Positions 1 through 10,217 of a stretch of 64,000 nucleotides of DNA are shown here, in pieces. A program made the translations under genes and the position numbers. The notes beneath the pieces were generated by a model that ran no database searches, was not told the origin of the DNA, and worked only from the letters and a program-made list of their open reading frames with translations. Origin of the DNA: a candidate division KSB3 bacterium (GTDB taxonomy: Bacteria > Moduliflexota > Moduliflexia > Moduliflexales > Moduliflexaceae); assembly GCA_002748425.1 (NCBI GenBank), contig PDSJ01000030.1:1-64000 (forward strand), given 5' to 3'. How positions within the stretch are numbered: the first letter of the stretch is position 1; every line of letters starts with the position of its first letter.

Positions 1-1
1 T

Positions 2-841
2 CTGGCTGAGCAAGCCTTCGCTAATGCCGCGTTTCGGCGGAACTTCGATTTTGAGGGTATGGATCTTGCGAGAGACTTTTTGCGGGAGATGATCCGGGAT
101 CGCCTGACGCTGCCGTTTTTTTTCAGCGGGGATGAGTTGAGCGGCGCGTTTCGCCTGAATGGCGGCCAGTGGACAACGCTGGATCTCTTAAGGCAGGATA
201 TGCTTGCAGAGTTGACTCAGCTCAGGCTGGATGAATGCAGCGCTGACAGAGATTGGCTGTTTTTGATGGGGCTGACAGCGTTGAAGATCCTGGAACTGCC
301 TGTCTCTGCCTTTTCTGAGCGCGACAGGGTCACTGCTCAACTTGTGCCGTCCATGTTTCCGGCTATACTACGCATACGCTTGCGCAGCGCAGCGCAGTCG
401 GTCTTGACAGAAGAGTTTAAGCGGATTTTTGAACTGGATTCAGCGCGGCGGCCGCTGGCGTACATTCACAATCAGTACGAGCGCCAGGACGATGTGGTCC
501 TGGACCGTGCGACCGGCCTGATCTGGCAGCAGTCCGGGTCCTCGAGACTAAGCTATGCGCAGGCTGTGGACTATGTTGAGGGTCTGAATGCTGCCAACTG
601 GGGCGGCTTTGCGGACTGGCGCTTGCCAACGGTACCAGAGTTGCTCTCGCTGCTGGGCCCGAAGAGGTCGTTGAGTGGGCTCTACATCGCTTCGATCTTT
701 GAGGCAAGGCAGGTCTGGTGCTGGAGCGCCGACCGCGTGGCAGCTTCGTCGGGGTCGGCGTGGCGCGTCGATTTCGCCCTCGGCGGCGTGCGCTGGAGCG
801 GCTTCCGGAGCTACGGCTACGTTCGGTGTGTTCGTTCCTGA
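2..841 (+). CDS. Lcl/DUF1566 C-terminal domain protein, 5'-partial
   Basis: The frame is open from base 2 with no stop, so the gene probably begins upstream of the window; the first internal ATG is at 59. About 279 residues are visible. The N-terminal two thirds is not recognised. From the motif DRATGLIWQQSG onward the protein matches the Lcl C-terminal (DUF1566) domain: a DWRLPTVPEL motif, a WCWSAD strand and the typical terminal YVRCVRS. This domain has a C-type-lectin-like fold and is usually a binding or display module; the ligand is unknown. The last 120 bases are GC-rich with many NNC codons, unlike the first half. A GC-rich hairpin follows 48 bases after the stop. Domain call fairly sure; function not assigned. 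Confidence 0.75.
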   Translation: MAEQAFANAAFRRNFDFEGMDLARDFLREMIRDRLTLPFFFSGDELSGAFRLNGGQWTTLDLLRQDMLAELTQLRLDECSADRDWLFLMGLTALKILELPVSAFSERDRVTAQLVPSMFPAILRIRLRSAAQSVLTEEFKRIFELDSARRPLAYIHNQYERQDDVVLDRATGLIWQQSGSSRLSYAQAVDYVEGLNAANWGGFADWRLPTVPELLSLLGPKRSLSGLYIASIFEARQVWCWSADRVAASSGSAWRVDFALGGVRWSGFRSYGYVRCVRS

Positions 842-888
842 CCTGTTTGAGTCTTTGGAGCGTTGAGTCATTTGAGGCTTTTTAGCGG

Positions 889-918
889 GCCGGGCGCCAG
901 CCCGGCGAAATTTTTTTT
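889..918 (+). terminator. Rho-independent terminator
   Basis: GCCGGGC (889-895), loop GCCA, GCCCGGC (900-906), then a run of eight T at 911-918. It lies 48 bases after the stop of the Lcl/DUF1566 gene and ends that transcript. Confidence 0.8.
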
Positions 919-1175
919 GAGGTTCCCCTGACAAGCTGCCAAGGCATCTGCCTGTACTATCTGATGAAAGTCCTGCAAAAAAGAAGAGATACACGGCCGC
1001 CCTGCTGCATGAGAGCCTCGTCCGAAGCACGGACAAGAGCGCAGCACAGCGCCAAAAAGTTTCATGCAGGGAAAAAACTTGACTTAATCTCTCTGTTCTG
1101 TTTTTCTGCGTTCTCAACGTCAGAAGCGCGATCCAGGGCAGATGCTCTGCGCGCTGCAGGGAACGGTGACCTTTC
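919..1175. other. Intergenic region upstream of the receiver-HATPase gene
   Basis: No gene is supported here. A TTGACT at 1079-1084 could be a -35 box but has no convincing -10 at the right spacing. Overlapping short frames on both strands show no family resemblance. Confidence 0.4.
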
Positions 1176-2024
1176 ATGAAAAAAGTACGCGTATTGGTGG
1201 TTGAAGACAGCAGGACCATGCAGCTTTTTCTGCGCAATCTGCTGGAGCCAGAGGATTATGACGTGCTGCTCGCCAGCGACGGCGAAAGCGGGATCAAACT
1301 CTTTCGACAGGCCCTGCTCGAAAACCAGCCTTTTGATATTGTTCTGACCGATGTGGTCATGCCCAGGATCAACGGAATCGATCTGCTCAAAAGTATCAAG
1401 GTCCTGAACCGCGATACAGTGGTCGTGGTCTTGACCAGCGATGCCAACGTGGATACAGCGATTGAGGCCCTGAACTTTGGCGCCAATAACTTTCTGCATA
1501 AGCCGCCGAATTCTGAAGAAATCCTGAATGTCATGTGGAGGGCCACTAAGCAGCGGGAAATCTTTCTGGATAATGAAGAACTGAATCCTTTTACCGAGCG
1601 CGTGATCTTTATTGAAATTCCGAGCCAGTTGAAGTTCATCAAAGGGATTTCTCATAATATTATCGCTGATGCCAAGCTCATGGGCTACGATGAGAACGAA
1701 CTCCGTGATAAGATCCCGGTCACGGTCGATGAGGCAGTCACCAACGCCATTAAACACGGGAATAAATTTCAGAAAGACAAAAAAGTCTTTATCGAAATCA
1801 ATATCAACAACGACCGTATTAAGATTGTGGTGGCTGATGAAGGCGAAGGTTTCGACGTGAGCAAGGTTCCTGACCCCACAGACCCGATGAATTTTCTGAA
1901 ACCGAGCGGCCGTGGAATTTTGTTCATGAGCATTGGGATGGATGAAGTGCGGTATAATGAAAAAGGAACAGTCCTTACCTTGATCAAATACAAAGAGTCC
2001 TCTGACGATGAAGACGCTGCCTGA
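1176..2024 (+). CDS. Response regulator fused to an RsbW-like HATPase domain
   Basis: 282 residues. Residues 1-125 form a receiver domain: acidic pair E10-D11, phospho-acceptor D59 in VLTDVVMPR, a T/S site in VVLTSD, and the switch lysine in FLHKPP. Residues about 145-275 form a HATPase_c_2 domain of the anti-sigma/RsbW type, with the N-box-like DEAVTNAIKHGN and the G-box DEGEGFD and GRGILFM. This architecture couples phosphorylation to an anti-sigma-type serine kinase or binding domain, so it likely belongs to a partner-switching pathway. No partner STAS or sigma gene is adjacent; the nearest STAS protein is at 53.5 kb and a link would be speculation. The hybrid kinase at 4563-5969 is a possible phosphodonor, by proximity only. 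Confidence 0.88.
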   Translation: MKKVRVLVVEDSRTMQLFLRNLLEPEDYDVLLASDGESGIKLFRQALLENQPFDIVLTDVVMPRINGIDLLKSIKVLNRDTVVVVLTSDANVDTAIEALNFGANNFLHKPPNSEEILNVMWRATKQREIFLDNEELNPFTERVIFIEIPSQLKFIKGISHNIIADAKLMGYDENELRDKIPVTVDEAVTNAIKHGNKFQKDKKVFIEININNDRIKIVVADEGEGFDVSKVPDPTDPMNFLKPSGRGILFMSIGMDEVRYNEKGTVLTLIKYKESSDDEDAA

Positions 2025-2079
2025 CTCTCTCCGAAAGCACTCGCAAGACATCTTAAACAGCCGCACAAAAGGATGACGC

Positions 2080-3027
2080 ATGGCACAGTATCTTGTTACA
2101 GGTGGAGGAGGCTTTATCGGGTCCAATGTCGTGCGTGCGCTGCTTGCCCGGGGCGATCAGGTCCGGGTGCTGGAAAATTTTCTGACCGGGAAACGGGAAA
2201 ATCTGACAGATCTCCTGGCGGACATCGATCTTCTTGAAGGCGATCTGCGCGATCTTGACACGGTTGAAGATGCTGTCCGGGGCGTTGATTATGTGCTTCA
2301 CATCGGCGCGTTGCCTTCTGTCCCGCGTTCCATTGCAGATCCGCTTCTCTCGCACGCGATCAATATCACCGGAACCCTGCATGTGCTGGAAGCGTCCCGC
2401 CGGGCCGGCGTGCAGCGCGTGGTCTTCAGTTCCTCGTCCTCAGTGTATGGCAACACGCCGATCCTGCCAAAGCAGGAAGATATGCCGGTGAATCCGCTGT
2501 CGCCGTATGCAGGCCATAAAGCTGCGGGCGAAGTCTATTGCCGGGTTTATCAGCAGATTTACGGCCTGGAGACGGTCTGTTTACGGTATTTTAACGTCTT
2601 CGGCCCAAGGCAGGATCCTGATTCGGCCTATGCTGCTGTGATTCCGAATTTCATCAAGACACTCGAACAGGGTGAACAGCCTGTGATCCACGGCGACGGC
2701 CTGCAGTCAAGAGATTTCACTTTTATCGGCAACGTGGTCCAGGCCAATATTTCCGCTGCTGTTACGCCGGAGGCTGCCGGTCAGGTGATGAATATCGCCT
2801 GTGGTGATCGTATGACGATCGCCTGTCTGGCGCAAAAAATCGCGGACCTGCTCGGCAAAGAGCTGAGGCCGCGTTATACAGCATCGCGGGCCGGCGATGT
2901 CAAGCATTCGCTCGCTGATATTTCCCGCGCTCAGCGCCTTCTGGATTATCGCGATCTGGTGGATGTCGACAGCGGTCTGGAACAGACTGTTGCCTGGTTC
3001 ACGGGGCGTCAGGCCAGCACTGCATGA
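2080..3027 (+). CDS. NAD-dependent sugar-nucleotide epimerase/dehydratase
   Basis: 315 residues, an extended short-chain dehydrogenase of the UDP-hexose 4-epimerase class. The N-terminal Rossmann motif GGGGFIGSN binds NAD; the catalytic Ser is in FSSSSSVYG and the catalytic Tyr/Lys pair is in YAGHK at about residue 147. YFNVFGPRQDP and the downstream RDFTFI are typical of UDP-GlcNAc/UDP-Glc 4-epimerases of the WbpP/GalE type. An AGGATGAC Shine-Dalgarno lies just before the ATG. It likely supplies an epimerised sugar nucleotide for surface polysaccharide, consistent with the glycosyltransferases at 11-15 kb. The exact substrate cannot be read from the sequence. Confidence 0.87.
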   Translation: MAQYLVTGGGGFIGSNVVRALLARGDQVRVLENFLTGKRENLTDLLADIDLLEGDLRDLDTVEDAVRGVDYVLHIGALPSVPRSIADPLLSHAINITGTLHVLEASRRAGVQRVVFSSSSSVYGNTPILPKQEDMPVNPLSPYAGHKAAGEVYCRVYQQIYGLETVCLRYFNVFGPRQDPDSAYAAVIPNFIKTLEQGEQPVIHGDGLQSRDFTFIGNVVQANISAAVTPEAAGQVMNIACGDRMTIACLAQKIADLLGKELRPRYTASRAGDVKHSLADISRAQRLLDYRDLVDVDSGLEQTVAWFTGRQASTA

Positions 3028-3265
3028 CGAGGCTCATGCTGCTTAAGCGCATGTGGTCTGCACACTGTTGTAACGCTTGAAAGACTTATGACAGCGTCAG
3101 CAAGCCGGAAAAACGTGGATTAGTTGTTGACAAATATAGCTGCTGCAGGCAGGCTTTCATCAAAACGTTATTCGCCGAGCATCACGAGGGCTTGCAGACT
3201 GACGTACTGCTCGACAGGGCATCTGATGTCGTCCCCAGTCCTGGTGGGGGCAGGCAGAGAATCCT

Positions 3266-4519
3266 ATGGCTCCAGAGCACCCACAATTAGACGCACTCAT
3301 TACACAGATTCCGAAAACCGATCTTCATCTGCATTTAGACGGCTCGGTCCGCCCCGGAACAATTGCGGACATCGGCAGGCAGGAAGGCATTGAACTGCCC
3401 AGCTACAGCGCAGAAGGGCTACAGGAGCTCGTTTTTAAAGACCATTACGAGAGCCTGGAAGAATATCTGACCACCTTTGGCTGCTCTTGTGCAGTCATGC
3501 AAAAGCCAGAGCATCTCGAACGTATCGCCTACGAAGTCGCGCTGGACAATTTAGCTGAAGGTGTGCGCTATATCGAGGTTCGTTTTGCGCCGCAGCAGCA
3601 TATCAACCAATTCATGGACATGCGCAGAGTGCTGGAAAGTGTGGACGCTGGTTTGCGCCGCGCACAGCAGGAATTCAACCAGCGCCCGGAGATCATCGAT
3701 GGAAGCGAGCCGGCATTTTACTACGGCATTATTGTGTGCGCGATGCGTTCGTTCAACGAATATTTTTCAAGCTACTACAAAGATTTCATCAGTATGCACT
3801 CGTACTCTGATTTGAAAAATATTCGCAAGATGGCGTCTGATGAACTGGTACACGGGGCAGTGAAAATTCGTGACGACACTGGTCTGCCGATCGTGGGTTT
3901 TGATCTGGCAGGAGCGGAAAAAGGCTATCCACCGCGCGATCACTGGCGCGCATATCAGTATGCTCATGAGAATTTTATGTCTAAAACCGTCCATGCCGGT
4001 GAAGCCTATGGCGCTCAGTCGATTTTTCAGGCCATTACCGAGCTGCATGCCGATCGCATCGGGCACGGTTATTATCTCTTTGACACGGAAAAAATTCACG
4101 ATGCGAGCATTGTCGACAAAAAGCGCTATGTCGATGAGTTGAGCGAATATATCGCCCGGCATCGTATCACGATCGAAGTCTGTCTGACCAGCAACATGCA
4201 GACCAATCCTTCTATCAAGCGCCTGGAAGATCACGCCTTCAGGTATATGCTGGAACGAGAACTGAGCACAACCTTCTGCACAGACAACCGCACGGTCAGC
4301 AATACATCGGTGACGCAGGAAATTCTGCTGGCACTGCGGCATTTTCCGATAACGCCGAATCGGCTCAAGAGCAGCATTGTCTGCGGGTTTAAACGCAGCT
4401 TTTTCCCTGATACCTATTCTTCCAAGCGCCGCTATGTGCGAAGCTGCATCAATTATTATGAAAAGCTCTTGCAGGATGTCCCGTTAGCGGCGCTGCTTGA
4501 AGAGCAGCGAGCCGGCTGA
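3266..4519 (+). CDS. add: Adenosine deaminase family protein
   Basis: 417 residues, longer than the usual 330-350 for bacterial Add. The metal-binding HLHLDGS follows IPKTD near the N-terminus; later come VHAGEAYG, the catalytic-region DRIGHG, and TSNMQTNPS followed by FCTDNRTVSNTS, which matches the TDDP-containing end of the site but with Asp-Asn in place of Asp-Asp. The fold and zinc ligands therefore look intact, but substrate preference may differ from adenosine (adenine or other aminopurines are possible). About 45 extra residues between the HxH motif and the central histidine region account for the length. The reaction would be hydrolytic deamination in purine salvage. The start is the first ATG before the conserved N-terminus; no strong Shine-Dalgarno. 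Confidence 0.85.
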   Translation: MAPEHPQLDALITQIPKTDLHLHLDGSVRPGTIADIGRQEGIELPSYSAEGLQELVFKDHYESLEEYLTTFGCSCAVMQKPEHLERIAYEVALDNLAEGVRYIEVRFAPQQHINQFMDMRRVLESVDAGLRRAQQEFNQRPEIIDGSEPAFYYGIIVCAMRSFNEYFSSYYKDFISMHSYSDLKNIRKMASDELVHGAVKIRDDTGLPIVGFDLAGAEKGYPPRDHWRAYQYAHENFMSKTVHAGEAYGAQSIFQAITELHADRIGHGYYLFDTEKIHDASIVDKKRYVDELSEYIARHRITIEVCLTSNMQTNPSIKRLEDHAFRYMLERELSTTFCTDNRTVSNTSVTQEILLALRHFPITPNRLKSSIVCGFKRSFFPDTYSSKRRYVRSCINYYEKLLQDVPLAALLEEQRAG

Positions 4520-4562
4520 TCGAGCACCGGGGTTCCGGGAAGAGCGTCGTCAGCGCCGCAGC

Positions 4563-5969
4563 CTAGGCAATATCTTCGCGCTCTTTCTGGTTCTGGGTAT
4601 AAATCCATTCCAGATTCAGGTGGCGTTGCAAACAATCGAGCAGATCGTCGAAATGCAGCGGCTTGCTGAGAAAGGCGTCTCCTCCGGACTTGCGGTTTTC
4701 TTCTTTGAGCTGGGGCAGAACGCTGGCGGACATCCCGACCACGACCACCTTGCCGATCGCCGGCATTTGGCGCACATGCCGGATCGCTTCGAATCCGTCC
4801 AGCACTGGCATGGTGAGATCCATCAGAATGAGGTCGGGATGATGCTGCGCGGCTTTGGTGAGCACATCGAAGCCATCGACCGACTCAATGATGCTGAAGC
4901 CGAGAGGCAGGAGCATTTCTTTGAGTAATACGCGGTTTTCATAGCGATCGTCAGCAATGAGAATCTTGCGCAGAGGACCTTTGAATCCGACAATCAGATC
5001 ATCGGCGTTGTTGGCACGTTGTTCGTCATGACCGCTGCTCTCCTTCAGATCGAGATCAAACCAGAAGACGCTGCCGCGTTTTTTTTGGCTGGTCACCAGG
5101 ATTTCGCTGCCCAGGGACTGGGCGAGCTGCTGGCTGATGGTCAGTCCTAATGTGCTGCCTCCTGTCTGCTGTCTGCCTTTTCCAATACGGTGGAACGGTT
5201 GAAAAATGTTCTGCAGGTGATCGTATGGGATTCCAATACCGCTATCCTCAATTTCAAAACGGATGCGTGTGCCCTGTTCGGCATCATAGGCGATCGGAAG
5301 AACCCGGAAGATGACGCTGCCCTTGTTCGTAAATTTTACGGCATTGTTCAAGAGATTCTGAAGGATTCGTCTCAGGCTTTTCTCATCACCGAGGACCAGT
5401 CTTGGGAGTTCCTCGGAAAATTCCTCCTGAAACTCGATCTGTTTTTGTTCGGCCTGGGCGCGTGTCAGTTCTGCGAGGGCGCCCAGAAAACGAGAAAGAT
5501 TGAAACTGCTTTCTTCAGCTTCCAGGGGATTCACTTCGATCTGCGAAAGGTTCAGGACATTGGAAAGAATATGCAGAAGCTGTTCGCTGTTACGGTGAAT
5601 AATGTCCAGCGCCCGATGCTGTTTTCTGCTGAGACGATCTTTACTGAAGATTTGGGTATAGCCGAGGATCACGTTGAGATAGCTGCGGAGTTCGTGGGTC
5701 AGGCTGTCCAGGAATTGCTTTCGATCCAGATGGGTCTGGGCGAGGTCCTGCCGCGCGGCCTGAAAATTGTGAAGGGCTTTTTGGAGCGTCTGATCTTGTT
5801 CTGCGAGTTGCGCGCGCAGGCGCAGCTTTTCTTCTTCAAGGGCTTTCAGTTTCAGATACAGAATCAGGATGACTGCCGCCGCACACGCGACAGCGCATAA
5901 GAGGCTGAAGCAGAAGACCCCTGGGTATTTCAGAAGGCCGAATAGCAGGCCACTCAAAGCATCGTCCAT
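4563..5969 (-). CDS. Membrane-anchored hybrid sensor histidine kinase
   Basis: 468 residues. One transmembrane helix at about 17-40 is followed by a charged coiled coil (45-85), a HisKA domain with the H-box SLTHELRSYLNVILGY, and a HATPase_c domain (N-box LLNNAVKF, G1 EDSGIGIP, G2 STLGLTIS). The C-terminal receiver has the acid pair in IADD, phospho-acceptor Asp in LILMDLTMP and the Lys in FLSKP. There is no recognisable extracytoplasmic sensor: only a short N-terminal tail precedes the helix. The H-box has Ser-Tyr where most kinases have Thr-Pro. It is oriented against the neighbouring genes and is probably monocistronic. The output partner is unknown; the receiver-HATPase protein at 1176-2024 is one candidate. 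Confidence 0.9.
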   Translation of the reverse strand: MDDALSGLLFGLLKYPGVFCFSLLCAVACAAAVILILYLKLKALEEEKLRLRAQLAEQDQTLQKALHNFQAARQDLAQTHLDRKQFLDSLTHELRSYLNVILGYTQIFSKDRLSRKQHRALDIIHRNSEQLLHILSNVLNLSQIEVNPLEAEESSFNLSRFLGALAELTRAQAEQKQIEFQEEFSEELPRLVLGDEKSLRRILQNLLNNAVKFTNKGSVIFRVLPIAYDAEQGTRIRFEIEDSGIGIPYDHLQNIFQPFHRIGKGRQQTGGSTLGLTISQQLAQSLGSEILVTSQKKRGSVFWFDLDLKESSGHDEQRANNADDLIVGFKGPLRKILIADDRYENRVLLKEMLLPLGFSIIESVDGFDVLTKAAQHHPDLILMDLTMPVLDGFEAIRHVRQMPAIGKVVVVGMSASVLPQLKEENRKSGGDAFLSKPLHFDDLLDCLQRHLNLEWIYTQNQKEREDIA

Positions 5970-6334
5970 AATAAGCGCACTCCATCATGATGCCACGATT
6001 GTTGATCTCGCCGGAGAGAATGCGACGGTCGCTACGAGGCTGATTGTCGAGCGTTCACGGCTGAATTCCGCCCGCCTTTGGGATACGGTTAGTGCTGCGC
6101 TCCTGATCTGCTTTCAGATGATAGCGGGACGCAGCTTTTTCCTCAGACTGTACTACTGCGGAAAAGAATCAAGAAAATTATGTATGAAAAAAGATTCTCC
6201 TGCTGCTGCGCTGGCGAAGATGACAGGAATTTTCTGTTCTGGGACAAGCGCTCTTTTGGGAAGCAGAGTCACGCTGGTGGTCTGTGACGTCCCGGCGCGA
6301 GACTTCACAGACACATGATGGCCGGAGAGGGCTG
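5970..6334. other. Intergenic region between histidine kinase and msrA
   Basis: 365 bases with no supported gene. A 7-bp inverted repeat (TCTGTGA...TCACAGA, near 6284-6314) could form a hairpin after msrA but lacks a T-run. Overlapping open frames have no recognisable similarity. Confidence 0.4.
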
Positions 6335-7066
6335 TCAACGGGACATTGCGCTCAACAACTCTTTCCGGGCGTCTTCTGACAGGCCAAGTTGATCGATCTC
6401 GTCCTGAAGCATGTCGGGACTGCCATAGCCGGCAAGATAGCCATTTACCCGTGCGGTTGCTGTGGAATTCACGAAATCCTGCACATTCGGATAGATCTGA
6501 TGATACGCATGAAAGATCGTTTTTCGATTTCGGAGCGTAAACTTTTGGTGATAGTCCTCTGCAAGATAAAACGCCTGAAACGGCTCAATTTTGGTCTGCA
6601 GTTTCTGACCGCGCCGGGCCTCTTCCCGGATTTTACTCTCTTCGGCCTCTTGCTGTTGTTCGGCGTTATGATAAAAAATCGCCGAGCGGTACTGGCGTGA
6701 GAAGACCGGAGCTTCGGGAGTATGACTGTCCCAAAAGACCTGTAATACGTCCTGATACGAAATCTGCTGCGGATCGTAATCGATCCGGATTGTCTCAGAG
6801 TGGTCACCGATGTTGTGGTAGTTCGGATCTGCTGTCGTACCGCCGGCATAGCCGACCTGTGTGCGAATAACCCCTTTGATGACCCCGAACCGGGCATCTG
6901 GTCCCCAAAATCAGCCAAGGGCGAAAGTCGCGTGCTCGACCTGGTCTGCTGCGAGGCGATCGATTTCTGGCAAGACCGTGTTTTCAGCCGCCGACACCAC
7001 GTAAGTGAACATAAGAGCGCTGAGTACATAAAGACTGATGTACGCTGCATGAACAATATTGTCCAT
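6335..7066 (-). CDS. msrA: Peptide methionine sulfoxide reductase MsrA, selenocysteine-containing
   Basis: Read from ATG at 7066 to TGA at 6337-6335 the frame has exactly one internal stop, a TGA at 6913-6911 (codon 52). It sits where MsrA has its catalytic Cys: HATFALG-[TGA]-FWGPDARFG. The same frame continues through GVIRTQVGYAGGTT, NYHNIGDHSETIRIDYDP, FWDSHTP, QYRSAIFYH and ending KELLSAMSR, all typical of MsrA, so the TGA is best read as selenocysteine. A stem-loop just downstream (6903-6881) looks like a bacterial SECIS. Residues 1-26 form a signal peptide ending VSA-A, so the enzyme should act in the periplasm, reducing methionine-S-sulfoxide. AGAGGAGGG precedes the ATG. No Cys was seen after the Sec. 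The total is 243 residues. Confidence 0.9.
6881..6903 (-). promoter_or_regulatory. Putative bacterial SECIS stem-loop of msrA
   Basis: On the mRNA, starting 8 bases after the UGA, GACC (6903-6900) pairs with GGUC (6884-6881) and an apical CCG/CGG stem closes a GUU loop, with a bulge on the 5' side. The loop G lies 21 bases after the UGA, in the range known for SelB-dependent bacterial SECIS elements. It is inside the coding region, as bacterial SECIS elements are. Pairing was done by eye. Confidence 0.55.
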
Positions 7067-7225
7067 CACGTTCCCTCCTCTGATCTTAATTGAAGTTCCG
7101 TTCCTCCTCAACTTTGAAACGTTTCCGCATTTTTCTCTTATATTGAGAACGATGTCGCCAGACTGGCTAAAAGTCAAGGCAATTGTGGAAAATGTCTGGA
7201 AATTGTCTGTACGTGCATTTTTTTC

Positions 7226-7256
7226 TTGACAAAGATTGTCTGCATACAGATCTACT
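7226..7256 (+). promoter_or_regulatory. Likely sigma-70-type promoter of tRNA-Ala(GGC)
   Basis: Perfect TTGACA at 7226-7231 and a weaker -10 (TCTACT 7251-7256, or GATCTA at 17-bp spacing). It lies 19 bases before the mature tRNA 5' end. Confidence 0.45.
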
Positions 7257-7274
7257 GATTCCAGCATAACGAGT

Positions 7275-7350
7275 GGGGGTGTAGCGCAGTTGGGAGCGCA
7301 CATGACTGGCAGTCATGGGGTCAGGGGTTCGAGCCCCCTCATCTCCACCA
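7275..7350 (+). tRNA. tRNA-Ala(GGC)
   Basis: A 76-base cloverleaf with encoded CCA. The acceptor GGGGGTG pairs with CATCTCC and includes the alanine identity pair G3-U70. D-arm GCGC/GCGC; anticodon stem CATGA/TCATG with loop CTGGCAG, anticodon GGC; T-arm AGGGG-TTCGAGC-CCCCT. Confidence 0.97.
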
Positions 7351-7360
7351 TTTTTACGCC

Positions 7361-7392
7361 AAAGGCCGCTGTCTCTAAAAGCGGCCTTTTTT
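7361..7392 (+). terminator. Rho-independent terminator after tRNA-Ala
   Basis: AAAGGCCGC (7361-7369) pairs with GCGGCCTTT (7381-7389), then TTT. The stem starts with an A-run, so it may also end leftward transcription of the nfn genes. Confidence 0.85.
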
Positions 7393-7448
7393 GCTGTGCC
7401 GGCAAAATCCTCTTAAGATCCCCGTTCAGCACAAGTTCTTTGAAACAC

Positions 7449-9742
<2,294 letters not shown>

Positions 9743-10217
9743 GATCATTCCTCTCAGTAGTTATGCAACAGTTTCAAGGACATCTGTAAAGCAGACCGAG
9801 CATGGCATGGATAAAGAGGTGAGGAAAAAGCGGGGCTTCGGGCGCTCTGAGCGTTTACAAACGACATTCTCAGCTCACGTTGTCAGTGCATATAGTATGT
9901 CTCGTACGTTCTTGAAGAAATTTCCACTGTTCGTTGCAGAGTTTTTTCTGTGTCTTGCACAGTCAAAATGTCAATGTTTTTTTTGTGAAGAGAGTATTTT
10001 TGACCAGAAACGCTCTCTTTCCCCAGTGAACGTTTTCGAGAATATGGCGCTATGGAGCTGATCTGCCTTGCCAGACGCGATCGTACTTTTTCGCCTGAAA
10101 CGTGATGCTCATGCCGCCTGGCGGAAGACAATTTGCTTGACAGAGAATTGATCGTGTAAATATCGTTCCTGAAATAGCGACGACTTGGACAAAGACTATC
10201 CCAGGAGCTCTACAGCC
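9743..10217. other. Intergenic region between divergent nfnA and prenyltransferase genes
   Basis: 475 bases with no convincing gene. It must hold promoters for both directions. A TTGACA at 10137-10142 with an AT-rich stretch (AATATC at 10159-10164) could be the rightward promoter, but the -10 is poor. Confidence 0.35.

Noticed and set aside
6911..6913. In-frame TGA of msrA as a nonsense mutation or frameshift
   Set aside because: It replaces precisely the catalytic Cys, both sides are conserved in the same frame and no other defect is seen over 243 codons.
6911..6913. Genome-wide TGA recoding (Trp or Gly)
   Set aside because: Many other genes in the window end at TGA where homologues end, and none has internal TGA apart from decayed sequences.
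6469..7056. 195-codon minus-strand frame overlapping msrA
   Set aside because: Arg/Ser-rich shadow; the MsrA motifs are in a different frame.
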